From positions 17,514,501 through 17,578,500 of the forward strand of contig LR990046.1 of NCBI GenBank assembly GCA_905147135.1: DNA of 64,000 bases. The letters run 5' to 3'. A program made the translations under genes and the position numbers. Source of the stretch: Blastobasis lacticolella (lineage: Eukaryota; Arthropoda; Insecta; Lepidoptera; Blastobasidae). Below the pieces are notes generated by a model that had not been told where the DNA came from, made no database searches, and was given only the letters and a program-made list of their open reading frames with translations. This document shows, one piece after another, positions 21,726-32,525 of this stretch. Position 1 is the stretch's first letter. The number at the start of each line of letters is the position of its first letter.

Positions 21726-23627
21726 AATACCTGAAGGTTTAGGCTTCTAAACCTAGGTTTGGGTCGCCGCTGTATATCTTGGCTAAACAGGAGTTGCAGC
21801 CGATAGAATAAATATAGGGCTCTGCCTTATCAAAACAAAATTCAGTCTAGGACATTTTTGCTACAAGGTCCAAGGACCAGTACCAGTACCATGGCATGAA
21901 TCATTTTGGCGTTAATAATCATATCCCGGTTGTCCAGAAAATTTGCTACACGTCCAAAAACGAAAACAATCTGTCCCACCGTCAACGCCAGTTCCCGATA
22001 GTCAAGCCACTGTTAAGTAAACTAATTGCCTGCCGTCCGGTTACCGTTAGCGGTTACCGTCGGCCACGGTGCTATAGGTATCTACCACCGTGTATGTGCT
22101 CAGTGTTGTGTGTATTGACATGGCCACTTTCATTCACTTGTCACTTAGCTGTTACGGAGATGGACGAAATGGTTGAAACGAAATGGTCATTATGAAACGG
22201 ATTTTCATTCATTTGTCTTCCTTTGAATGGGGAGAGGTAGGTACGTATTATCTCTCGTTAGACGGTGAAGCCACTCTTTGCAAGGGTCAGACTCTCTGAA
22301 ACTTTATCGGCAATATAGACCAAGTGCTTATAGCAAAGATTAAAGTAATACTCGTGGCTTGAAGGTTGAAAAAGAAACTGTGACTTATTGCCACAGTTTC
22401 TGTCTTTGTCGGCACGGATTGAAGTTTGATACAGTACCATATAAGGGCCGCGCACAGCTCTCCGATTTCTATGGTACCTTAGCTGCGAATATACAGTCGT
22501 TTGATTTGAAAGCGACAGAAAATGGAAACTATTGGGCGTAGCAAAATCGCAAGTTCGTTAGTATGCCACAGCCCAAACTATCTATGAGGTCCTGTGGTGT
22601 TCCGAAAAAAACGGCTGTGGATACACAGAGGTGTTTAGAAGGTAGGGTGTGGACCCTATCGGGCAATCCTACATATCCACGTCATTCCCCCGGGTGACGT
22701 GGTACATTACAAAGATATTCCCTCTTTAAAAAATCTTCATCAGTATTAATGTTTATTATTCACAATAACTGCACTTTATTTCAACTACACAGGCAACGCG
22801 CCATCATCGTCCACGAGGGTTGTAATATCTATATCGTTTAACGTCAAATCGGCCATAGTGTTGACCATGCCCTCGATTTCCTATCTAAAATTGTGTATGT
22901 AACTATACAATTCGTGTCCTAACTAATGTTAGTAAACCCACAAAGAAGCTTATCCTGCAAATCGTAAACGACAATCAAATAATTAACTGGAATCCGAATC
23001 ATACGTAGACTCAACTCTACTTACGACTCTTTTCTGACATACAAGAAAAGTTACCCAATCTCGTAAATACACAGAATTCTCCTCTCTTCATGTCTTACTC
23101 AATCGGTGTAAGGTAATAAAGGCACTGACTGCTGACAAAGGGAAGTAATACATTTTTTTTCATTTCACGTTTACATTACAAATAGCGCAGTGGTTCCCAC
23201 GATCGCTCCCGTGGTAGGAGTTAATTTTAAGTTACTGCCTTTTTGTAGAAACGTGTCAATTATGTTATGGTACAGGCGTTTTAGATGAGAGTGTAAATAT
23301 GCCGTTGTTGATTGGAGGGCGAAGTAAAATGTCTCTGTTTTATATGGATATGTTTATGTGAGATTTTAAGTGTCTACGTTAACAAAGATAAGACGCGTGC
23401 TATGATTTTATGGCGAAGAAAATAATCCTAGTGCTTGGTGAGGAAAACCTGTGCATCATATTTTAGACGAAATTCTATGTGAACTATTAACCATTCAACG
23501 TGAAATCAACCAATCTGGATTAGCCCTGCGTGCTTTCTCCAAGAGTTTGAGATGATAAAGACAAATGAGTCGCCATTCAGTTCATACCTACATTTTGATC
23601 TTCATGCGTTATTAGCTTCAGATTAAG

Positions 23628-24049
23628 TAATGAGCAGTTTTCCAATAGCATTTCTAAAGCATTCCTAACCACTCACTAGATGGCGCCCCTACAATTTTGG
23701 TAATTGATAATCGCTTGAAATAGGTTCTTAGCAAACAGGATATAAACACTGGGTACGTTGTATTGGATTATATTGTATTGGTCAATCGTTTTCAACCATT
23801 TTAGAGGTTGTAATAATAATGGAACATAGTGCCAACTTCTATAAATATTTCTTTTTACACTTCGTTCAACCTTTAACAGTTATGTTTATATTAATAAAAA
23901 AAATATTTTTAAGTTTAGTATTAGTTGGCTGCATGAAATCACTGCCACCATCATACAGATTATAAAAAGATTACCAAAATTGTAGGAGCGCCATCTATTG
24001 ATGCTTTTTGAAACCAATCGACAATACCTACTGGAAAACTCCTCATTAG
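23628..24049. mobile_element. Element with long imperfect inverted ends
   Basis: Left end TAATGAGCAGTTTTCCAATA and right end CTACTGGAAAACTCCTCATT are reverse complements with few changes. Farther in, GATGGCGCCCCTACAATTTT at the left faces AAAATTGTAGGAGCGCCATC at the right. The ~420-bp unit has no open frame and looks like a non-autonomous DNA transposon. Confidence 0.75.
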
Positions 24050-24749
24050 GTACTTAAACACTTTTGTTAGGTTACAAAAATAAGTGACGTACTCGTTGAT
24101 GTTATCGAAAAACAGGGCCTAGTACGCGTTCTGACCTTCACTCCATCCATAATCTTAATTCTTGTTATCTAAAATTCCAAATACAAATCTTTCATTGACT
24201 CCAATTTGCTATCGCCAAAACAAATGGCAGTCTAAACAAGCCGTTCCGTGCGTGGGTTACGCAATCGATTTGAGGAATCGGTATGGAGAGTATCGAGAGC
24301 GAATCGATTCGAAAGGTCGAAGATCGCGGTCGATACCTACGCATCTACTAACGATAACTGCAAAGTGTAAATACGCAGAATCTTGTGTACGTCTAGCATC
24401 CATAGAACCATCTGGTACCGTACGAGTTGAGTCGGGAGAATCCCGCGCGCGTCATTGCAAAATAGCATAACAAATTGAAAATAAATTGTTGTCTAGCTAT
24501 AGTGAACGTGAGTAGGTACCTATCTTCTACAGGCATCCTATTATGAAAAGAACCTCACCTACTTATTACATGTCGGTGATAATTATTAGAGAGACTGGAG
24601 TTTCATAATTGAAACGCAACATTTTTTCCATGCAGTTATCTAAGAAGGTAACCTAAGATGTGACGTTTTTCCGGTTTAGAACATACCCGTTCCACAGACG
24701 ATAAACGCACAGTTACTGGAGCCGAAAAGTGCCTAGGTGGTACCTATAA

Positions 24750-24946
24750 GGCGCTTTTATAATTTGTAACGTGACGATATTATCGTGGACGTCCACGATA
24801 TAGGGGAGAGATGGCAAGAAAGGGACACTTATTGAAAGGGATTTACTAAAGAGCCGCTACAACAAAAATGTCCCCTTCATACCATCTCTCCCCTGTACCG
24901 TGGACGTCTACGATAATATCGTCACGTTACAAGTTAAAAAAGCGCC
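24750..24946. mobile_element. Fold-back element, ~64-bp near-perfect arms
   Basis: The left arm starts GGCGCTTTTATAATTTGTAA and continues CGTGACGATATTATCGT, CGTCCACGATATAGGG and GAGAGATGG. The right arm is its reverse complement from CCATCTCTCCCCTGTACCG to AAAAAAGCGCC with only a handful of mismatches. A ~65-base loop separates them. Transcribed in either direction it would form a long stable hairpin. Confidence 0.88.
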
Positions 24947-25666
24947 CACACAATCCAGTTTCGAAGCTACGAAAATCTCGAGTGCATCATCGCCAGAAAA
25001 ACGGCTCAAACAGCCATCATCAGCTGCATCACGCCTATTAATATCCACAGGCCAGGCGCTTACTGTTAAATGATGCAACAGATGCGCAATGGACGAGTGT
25101 TACAATAAAGCGGACTTAGAGTGCTTGGTCCGAGATCAAACGACGGCACGGCGAATTCTTTTCATCCCGGATTTGGATTTTGGGAGACTGATTTATTTAA
25201 CTTAAGTGCGAACGCTTTTCATGTCCGATGGCCAATTTTAGGCGAAGTGGTTCCCGGAATCTCCTACCTCTAGTCCCAATGTTGTGCAATCCGAAAGAAG
25301 TCAAACAATGGACTGTGACAGGCTGCTGCTTATGATGAATCAATGACTCAGGAGTCAACTCGTCAAACGATAAAATGCAATAAATTATTAAAAACAAAAA
25401 GGAAATCGTCTTTATTAACACCACAGAACAGAAAAAACCAGGTTCAAAATGACACGTGGTCGAAAAGCTTGTGTCCCTTAAGACGTGGCAGGTCATTTTT
25501 GTTTTGAGACAATTTTAAGGGGCGTCATGTTCATGTCTGTTCTTGACTCAAATGTGCTCAAATTACAAAGGCCCTGTAGGTCCTCCTTTTACCAAAGAAT
25601 ATCTCATTGACTTCCATGTACAAAGCTCCTGTTTTCAGTGATCAGCTCGCTTTATTTCCCAGAACA

Positions 25667-25792
25667 TCTCTCTCTTTCAAGGAGAGATATGATCCCGGAG
25701 AAAGGCCGGATGCTTCGACCCTCCGGCGAGTTCAGTTCGCCGGCCGGGTGGTTCTCCGGAGGAGACGTAAGTAGACATCTCCTTTGCGGAGA
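25667..25792. other. Cluster of hairpins just inside the large intron
   Basis: Starting 43 bases after the donor of exon 25835-25987, in transcript direction, are: a stem from TCTCC at 25778 with GGAGA at 25788; an outer stem CCGGAGAA at 25695 with TTCTCCGG at 25752; an inner perfect stem CCGGCGA at 25723 with TCGCCGG at 25737; and a TCTCT/AGAGA stem near 25667-25685. The block is GC-rich against AT-rich surroundings. Confidence 0.5.
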
Positions 25793-25834
25793 AATGAGTT
25801 TAACTATGACTAAAAAAACTATCCAGATTCTCAC

Positions 25835-25987
25835 CATCGAATTTTCGTGCTCTCGTGGCCAGCAAGTCCGCCATCTTGTTGAGCTCGCTCCACAGCGCAG
25901 CCTCGAACTGGGAGCGCGCGCGGTCCACGAGCGCCGTGCGTGCGCTGTTCCCGCAGCATCCGCGGTTTAGACAGACGCCACCCAAAT
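25835..25987 (-). CDS. dlp: Glypican exon: C-x5-CC N-terminal helix region
   Basis: This is the most upstream exon found. The acceptor is TTTTCCAG and the donor is GGTGAGA; the exon opens with two bases of a split codon and closes in phase 1. It encodes LGGVCLNRGCC followed by a long amphipathic helix ending ATRARKFD. The C-x5-CC group matches the cysteines that pair with the N-terminal cysteine and with the CGPC pair of a later exon. The joined codon at the 3' junction is GAT, giving KFD-DAF, as in vertebrate KFDEFF. A small open frame seems to start here, but only through a TTG codon next to the acceptor, so this is an internal exon and not the gene start. The next exon is 14.8 kb away. Confidence 0.9.
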
Positions 25988-26029
25988 CTGGAAAATAAAG
26001 AAAGACATTTAAGATTTGTTATGATAATG

Positions 26030-26290
26030 GGTAGACAATCGGGCGAGTGGAAACGAAGCGAACCCGGTGTAAAGTGGTTACAAGGTAATCAGGGGTGTCA
26101 CCAATGCGTTGCCTGCTTTTAAAACACTGGAACACATTCCTGTGGTTCTGACAGCAAATGCTAGACACCTTCGCTGCCAAAGCCACCTTCCCTTCCCACG
26201 ATAGAGTACTCGAAATCTTACTGATTTTCGAAAAGTAAAGAAGTGGTAGCTGTATGAAGCAGACGCCACATCTCCGCCACTCCACTGTCG
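26030..26290 (-). mobile_element. LINE reverse transcriptase C-terminal remnant
   Basis: On the minus strand a frame encodes NVFQCFKSRQRIGDTPDY, comparable with LFRSRQCIGSAPGIADVH of the element at 29373-29780. Stops and frame changes around it mark a dead, 5'-truncated copy. Confidence 0.5.
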
Positions 26291-26821
26291 CTCAGCGCAC
26301 TTTTAAAGAACACAAATACTGCAAGTTTGTGTATCACAGAATTTCCTTAAGAGTGCAGAAACTGCACGGACCCAACTTGCCTCGACTATTTTTGGCGCCG
26401 TCTCGTCTCCCGAAAAGCGTGAAACCCGCAATTTGCAAGACGTCACCCCGATCAAAAGCCAATGGGTACCCCGTAACTAGACGGATAGCTTGTGAAGGGA
26501 AGCACCCCATAGATCAAGGGGCTGTCTCGTGCAATATTTAGACACCACACAGGGTGGTGATAAAAATGCATTGAAGATTAAAGTCATGAATGGTAATGTT
26601 GTTGATTACCGTTGAACGGGTGGGGTGATCTTCTTTAGATGATAATTTGTGTATCTATATTTGTGGTTTGTGTTGCTAACAACGGATTATGATATGCAGT
26701 AAAATAGCCATTTGATAAAGAAATTATTGTTTGTAGACATACGGAATGGCTGTAGAATCACGGGGAACAGGGGGCTTGTAGCTTTAATTATACAAATATT
26801 TGGTATATTACCAGGACTGAC

Positions 26822-27072
26822 TATTGAGTGGTTCAATGGTCAACATGCCGGTCTGCCACGCAAGAGATCCCGGGTTCGATTCCCGGCCGGGCAGAAATTG
26901 AAATGATGAATTTTAATTTCGGTTACGGGTCTGGGTGTTCTATGTATAATAAGTATGTATTTAAAAAGTATTTAAGTAGTATATCAGTTATCTAGCACCC
27001 ATAGTACAAGCTTTGCTTAGTTTGGGGCTAGATGGCGCTGTGTGAATTTGTCCACGAATATTTATTTATTTA
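26822..27072 (+). repeat. SINE family A, full length
   Basis: The head has GAGTGGTTCAATGGTCAAC (A box) and CCCGGGTTCGATTCCCGG (B box). The body is GTTACGGGTCTGGGTGTTCT, then ATCAGTTATCTAGCACCC and CTAGATGGCGCTGTGTGAAT, with an ATTTATTTATTTATA tail. It is about 250 bp, tRNA-derived, and nearly identical to the copy at 50421-50675. Confidence 0.92.
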
Positions 27073-27589
27073 TACTATTATTTTGTGCGCACGCCTTAGT
27101 TGTTAGAAATAAGTTAAAAATGTGCTCAATATTCAACAGAAAATAGAAATAATTAACTTTCAACAAACAAACAAATTTCGAGCTAACAAAAGAGAAATTA
27201 AAAAATAACTGTTTTATTTTTCTATTATATTGACCGATTCTGAGCTCACTCCCTAGCTGTTGGCTGTTGGAGCTAGCTACAGGGGCAGAGGCAAACAAGT
27301 TTAAACAGCCGCGTCGTCACTTTATTGCATTACTGCGCGCTGGGGTCCTCAGACGAGACTGTGTACTGTGCCCATACAAAACTTTCGCCATTACCGGGGG
27401 TACTATTATTATTACCGCCAGTGCTATTTTGGGCGTTTACTCGTGTTTTTGGTGAATATTGTGGAAAATAACAAAATAAGAGTGGTTTCAATCTCACTCA
27501 TTTGTGAGGACATGCGGTGATAATGGGGACAGTGTCGGTATTGGTACACTCTACCTTAGTGTTGTTGGTACAATATAGTTAAACGGACA

Positions 27590-27745
27590 CCGATTTTTTT
27601 TATACCACTAAGATGGCAAACACGCTTATGGCCTGCCTGATGGCAAGCAGTCACCGCAGCCTATGGCCGTTTGCAATACCAGGGCCATCACCCACGCGCC
27701 GACCCCGTAAAACCTTTTCACCCGTTTCTTGAAGAACTCCATGTT
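27590..27745 (-). repeat. LINE 3'-end family 1 fragment
   Basis: TATACCACTAAGATGGCAAA, GCCTGATGGCAAGCAGTCAC, CCTATGGCCGTTTGCAATAC and CAGGGCCATCACCCACGCG read, on the minus strand, as the LINE end also found at 31515-31672. Confidence 0.8.
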
Positions 27746-29372
27746 GCTTGGATTGTATTGTGTGGCAATTACATGATGTCTCTTTTACTCATAAACAGGA
27801 ACATATGAGTGTAAGTCACAATCAATAGCAAATCTACCCTTTCTAAAATTCCAATCGTGCTCACAGCCACTTCGACGGGATAACCGATGGCAGAGAACAA
27901 ACCCCATTGAATTATGAACACTATGGACATATTTTTAGGATCTATATTTATATAACATATCATTATTATAGAAATTGGAAAGACGTCATAAACTGAAGCG
28001 ATTTAATTTTGTATCGATTAATTATTGCCAAGGTTTTATTTTATATTCTACTGAAAATGATAATGATTTTAATGATGTAGATATATTTTTAAATGTACAC
28101 AGCAACAAATCTATTACAAAAAGCCGTTGTTAATGATTTAATAGCAATTCATTAGTAAAAAAACCCACAGGATAAGATAATCCAGTGTAGGGTTCTAAAA
28201 CTTAATTGCAATTAAAGCGCGATTATTTTAAATATTATAATACCTATCGAGTAGTCGTGATTTTAAAATAATTAATAGGTAGCCTAATTAATAAATCATA
28301 AATTAATAACCTAGAACCTGGATACTGCGATATAATCTGTTATCGAGTTTAATGAGGTACATGTGCCCATTCATCATTCGAGCGGTCAATCCCGCGTCGG
28401 GTACAATGGATAATTTAATTAACTTCATTAGCAAAAATTTTAATAATATTGTGAATAATGTAGATAAACACAACAAGCTCTACATAAATTAATGGCGCAA
28501 CATAAAACTAACGATAAAATTACCTATTTGACCTAGGTAGGTAAGTATAGGTAAAAATAAAAGTCAAAGTAACCTTTAATATCAATACTTAGGTACATCA
28601 TTTATATTTGTAAATGACAAAAACTATTTGAAGTTTAGAAGATTTTTATTTGTTTTAACTTTTTAACAGTTAATAAAAACCTGAAGTACTTATGTAAGTA
28701 GGTAGGTAACTACTTTTTGCAATCGGGGACGTGTTTGTAGCTTCTATCTTTTTTGCAGGTTATTAATATTGCATCTTATTACGTTTTTACGTAAAGTTAA
28801 TATAAAATGTGAAAAATTGTGTCTAAAATACTTTGTAATAGATTATAACGTTTTCTTTTTAACATGCAGGCGGTCTGAACACCAAACTTTCAAGAACAAT
28901 TTCAAACGTATTTTTACCGGATACACACAAGAATTAAAGGCGATAAACGGCAGAATGCCATTACTAACTACGAACGTTTTTATTTTAGAGTAACTACTGT
29001 CCTTCTAAGAATTAGACCACACCTGAATTTGCCCTAATCTAAGGGTGCGACACGGTGACACATCTGTATGCGCTCCATTCTGTGGTGTGGCAAAAGGAGT
29101 GCGCGTGACGAATCCTTGTGACATCTTTGTACTGATTTTTGAATAGAGAAAAGGTGTTGCTGTGCCACTGACTTATCTGACCCGGTGGTCAAAACGGGAA
29201 CTAAGCGTCGCCATTTTGAAATGTCATTTTGTTGCATCAATTTATTTATAAGTATGTGTCTTGACTTTACATCGTTTGTGTGTTGTTGTAAACAACAGCG
29301 ACACCATCATATCGCCATAATATATTGCCATATAGTGCCATATCTATCGACGATCCCATACTAATTAGCTAG

Positions 29373-29780
29373 TTAGAACGACTGGCTGACCGAAGGGACT
29401 TTGGCTCCCTGTGTGTGTTCTACTGGCTGTACAATGGGGAGTGTTCTGAGGAACATTTTGATCTGGTGCCCACAGCACAATTCCGCCATCGCACCGCCCG
29501 CTGCGGTCTGGATACTCATCCCCATTATGTAGACCTTTTAATGGTGTCAACGCGAAGGTTTGAAAGAACATTTCTCGCTCGTACGATTCGGATGTGGAAT
29601 GACCTCCCAGCGACGGTGTTTCCTTCGAACTATGACATGGGATCGATCAAGAGGTGTATTAGAGGTCTCTTTAGAAGCAGGCAATGCATTGGCAGCGCCC
29701 CTGGTATCGCTGATGTCCATAGGCGACGGTGGCCACTTTCCATCAGGCCCGCTTGCCTGTTTGTCTGTCGTATAAAATAA
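29373..29780 (+). mobile_element. Non-LTR retrotransposon, reverse transcriptase C-terminus
   Basis: An uninterrupted frame of about 135 codons begins LERLADRRDFGSLCVFYWLY and continues NGECSEEHFDLVP, FRHRTARCG, FERTFLARTIRMWNDLP and APGIADVHRRRWPLS, ending CRIK. This is the C-terminal extension after the reverse transcriptase domain in jockey/CR1-type insect LINEs, with the conserved RTxRxWNxLP motif. A stop at 29370 and the absence of RT catalytic motifs show 5' truncation. The 3' end (TCAGGCCCGCTTGCCTGTTT, CTGTCGTATAAAATAAAA) is the family-1 tail scattered through the window. Confidence 0.85.
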
Positions 29781-30683
29781 AAACAAAAATATATGGAATT
29801 CGTAGGCAACTTACATAAGTAATTCTGATTAGTACTTAAGTCTTGCGCAAATTGGAGAATGTAGGTATTGTACCTACATAAATTCGAACAATAGTGAAAT
29901 GCTTTAGTAATGACTGGTTAAGTTGGTACCTTATTTACCATTTTGGAGTCATTGTTTAATTTGAAAACAGTGTTAATTAGAGGTAACAATGACACCTATC
30001 GTTCAATAACATAGGGCACCTACTTAGAATAGGTATTGGTACTTTAGTAGAGCATTGGAGAGCTCTAGTTGTATTAAATTTGTTTATAGATATATGTAGG
30101 TAAGTAGGTGGGCAGAATGCATGGAGATAGATTGACAAATGGGCACCTATTTCCCATGTATCCCTGAGCCTTACAACGCGGCACGCTATATGTATCATAG
30201 GCGTATCTACCTAAATAAAACATATTTCATTTCCAGAATCCAGCGTCGATTAAGTTTATTGACTAATACAAAACAATTCAATTAGCATTTCACGAAGCAA
30301 TCTGGCAACATTCCTGTCCGCTAATGTACCATGCGATAAAATACACCGGATAACATCAACGCTGCTTCCAAGTTTTACGAGCTCTTTTTTTTAAGCGGCA
30401 CTTGTTAAGTGACAACGAAAAAGTATCTTGTTTTAAAAAATATAACATGTGGCTGTATGCAGTGTGCCATTGCCTCAAAAAGTAACTTTTTGGGGTTCCG
30501 TACCCGAAGGTAAATGGAGCAATGTTGCTGTCGCTCATATGTCGGTCTGAATGGCTGTCACATGCCTGTATCTTTGGAACCGTAACAGTCAGATACTTGT
30601 AAATTTTTAATGTGTTTCTATGGCCGCTAAAAGAGATAAGAGATTTTTTTGTTATTTCTCTGTGTAAAGGCAATACCTACATC

Positions 30684-30790
30684 ATCATCATCATTATCAT
30701 ATCATTCAGGAGACGCCAACTGCTGGGCATAGGCCTCCCCCAGACATCTCCACAACTCCTTCCGTATCTGCGTTCATTACCAGATCGGCA
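30684..30790 (-). repeat. LINE 3' end with CAT/GAT run
   Basis: ATCATCATCATTATCATATC at the left, then CAACTGCTGGGCATAGGCCT and CCCAGACATCTCCACAACTC, is the reverse of the common LINE end whose plus form is seen at 52200-52360 (GGGGGAGGCATATGCCTAGC). Confidence 0.7.
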
Positions 30791-31514
30791 CGAAATACAA
30801 TAATTATACTAAGAAATGGTCAAGCGTACGACTCTGCCAATTAAATGTTGCCAGCATCGAAATCCTGTTTCTACCTAATAATTATTTGTGTGAATGATAC
30901 GGAACCCTTTGTATTCGACATTTCGACTTCGATTCGACGCGCACTTGACCGGGTTTTTACCGAAGTATATACTTGTATATAGGTGTTCCATCATCGATAG
31001 TTTGATTTGTTTATGTTAAATTTTAATCATAAAATCACACAATATAGTATCATAGAAAAATCACACAGTATAATAGAAAAGATTTGTATTTTTGTTTGTG
31101 ACGAATGAACTCAAACACTACTATCAACCAATTTAAAAAATTATTTTACTAACTAATGTACATTATCACTGAGTAACATAGGCTACTTTTTATCCGGATA
31201 AAATAATAGGGTCACGCGGGAAAGGTGAATGTTTACAGAGACCCGATCTGCGCGCGGAAAGCCGCTGAGAATGGCTAGGACTTACTAATATTTTAAAGAG
31301 GATAAGTTTGTATGTTTGTGGTTAGTCTACTGATATGATTTCGAAAAAAATTTCACTAACATTAAGCTATACTATACCTACCTTATTATTATCCCAAAAA
31401 TGCAATAAAATCACGCGGGGTACTTAGGTATTTAGTCGAATGTTTACAGAGGGTTCGAATTCCTTTGCGGTCATGTACCAATGACTCCCTGAGTGGTTTT
31501 CCCTGCAGAGTACA

Positions 31515-31672
31515 ACATGAAGTTCTTCAAGAAAGGGGTTAAAAGGTTTTTACGGGGTCGGCAACGCGTGGGTGATGCCCCTGGTATTGCAAACGTCCAT
31601 AGGCTACGGTGACTGCTTACCACCAGGCAGACCGTAAGCTTGTTTGCCACTTTAGTAGTATAAAAAAAAAAC
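31515..31672 (+). repeat. LINE 3'-end family 1
   Basis: AAGTTCTTCAAGAAAGGGGT, GGTGATGCCCCTGGTATTGC, GTCCATAGGCTACGGTGACT and GCTTGTTTGCCACTTTAGTA end in an A run, the 3' terminus of a 5'-truncated LINE. This form differs from the 29373-29780 end and suggests a sister subfamily. Confidence 0.82.
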
Positions 31673-32399
31673 GAAACTTTCATTTCGGTCAGTAAGGGGA
31701 CTCATTAGGGACTCCCCTTGCAAAAATCAAATAGGTACATGCCTATAATCGTGTAGGTACAACTCTGAAAACTTTAGCTACCTAACCACTTTCTCCCAGA
31801 CATTTAGCACCAGTAGGGTGCTTATCATTGAGTGTCGGGTAATCATTTCGCTTCAAGCCACACTCCGGCGGCGTTAATATTTTCGCCTCGTCCACTCAAA
31901 GCACTCGAGAGTGGGGTGGCCATGATACTGTGTCCTTGGGGAAACGTCGCTTGAAAGTTGAACGGAAAATAAATAGGACTTTTCAAAAAAGGAAGTGTAG
32001 CATGCCTAGCCAGGGAGCACACAAGCTATGAGGTTAACATTTCCCTTAAATAAAGGTGTTAGGAAAGAAAGTAAGTAAAAACTTGCAAACATAGATATGA
32101 CAGCTTATCGTTAATGGCAGTTTTACTTTGACTTAAAAAATCGTATTTAGTAATTATGTAGGTACCTACTTTTTTTTTATAAGTACAAATAAGGTGGCAA
32201 ACAAGCTTGCGGCCTGTCTACTTGTAGATGTTTATTTATTATTGAATTAAACGAATACATTTATATTATATATAAAAATATTTTATTTGAGTACCTACTA
32301 GACAAACCTATGCTATTTACAAAAAAATACTTAATTAATTCCGCTGCTACCATTTATTTACATTTCAATGATTAAACATTAAATCATTAAATGGGTTGG

Positions 32400-32525
32400 T
32401 AATTTGGGTTAAAAGGTTGCCTGGTAGAAATCTTGCAGCTAGAAGGCCGCCTTTGCCCACGACTAGTTATTGTTTTTATCGCAACTTTAATTTTATGTAA
32501 TTATTCTTGTGTGAGCAATAAATAA
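32400..32525 (+). repeat. LINE 3'-end, GCCTGGTAGAAATC type
   Basis: AGGTTGCCTGGTAGAAATCT, AGAAGGCCGCCTTTGCCCAC, TTAATTTTATGTAATTATTC and GTGTGAGCAATAAATAA give the typical GCCTGGxAGA/AAGGCCGCC/GCAATAAA arrangement of a widespread lepidopteran LINE 3' end. Confidence 0.65.

Larger units (their letters stand above)
11075..25834. other. 14.8-kb intron
   Basis: This is the large intron between glypican exons 25835-25987 and 10951-11074. It holds SINE copies (11083-11342, 20217-20508, 21150-21232), LINE 3' ends (11973-12196, 12588-12848, 13508-13600, 14020-14100), a hAT-like element (16164-16559), palindromic elements (16945-17201, 17843-17972, 23628-24049, 24750-24946), a GC-rich island (18190-18290) and hairpins (25667-25792). 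Segments 18400-19400, 22200-23600 and 24960-25660 show nothing recognisable. No nested coding gene was found. Confidence 0.8.
3672..25987 (-). other. dlp: Glypican gene (dally-like type), internal part, 7 exons
   Basis: Glypicans are cell-surface heparan sulfate proteoglycans held by a GPI anchor. In insects dally-like helps spread or present Wingless, Hedgehog and BMP ligands and acts at synapses. Seven exons join in frame (intron phases 1, 2, 2, 0, 1, 1, with phase 2 leaving the last). Thirteen cysteines follow the family pattern: C-x5-CC, a C in YLKC, C-x9-C-x2-C-x7-C-x3-C-x6-C, a C in AGCG, and a final pair. Only the N-terminal cysteine is missing, so an upstream exon with the signal peptide is expected. 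The phrases RAFVASRTF, VAERLLGPF and PLDIKISEAIM closely resemble vertebrate GPC4/GPC6, which is why dlp is preferred to dally. The GPI signal and Ser-Gly glycanation sites are not in the window. Introns measured along the gene are 14760, 356, 2002, 2510, 449 and 813 bp. The family is very secure; the dlp/dally choice is less so. Confidence 0.88.
25988..29372. other. Region upstream of the first found glypican exon
   Basis: This is intron of the glypican gene, since the 5' coding exon must lie further upstream. It holds a LINE end (26030-26290), a SINE family A copy (26822-27072) and a LINE end (27590-27745). Stretches 26290-26800 and 27760-29370 are unrecognised; the second is AT-rich with many TTAATTA/TAATTA sites at 28130-28450. 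Confidence 0.65.

Noticed and set aside
25638..25970. Plus-strand frame antisense to exon 25835-25987
   Set aside because: It is the shadow of the glypican exon on the other strand. The cysteine pattern and splice sites support only the minus strand.
3672..25987. Calling the gene dally instead of dally-like
   Set aside because: The core phrases fit the GPC4/6 branch better (RAFVASRTF, VAERLLGPF, PLDIKISEAIM). Without a tree, dally remains possible.
26822..26900. tRNA gene
   Set aside because: A and B boxes are present, but the cloverleaf is incomplete and the same head is repeated with one constant body elsewhere, so it is a SINE head.
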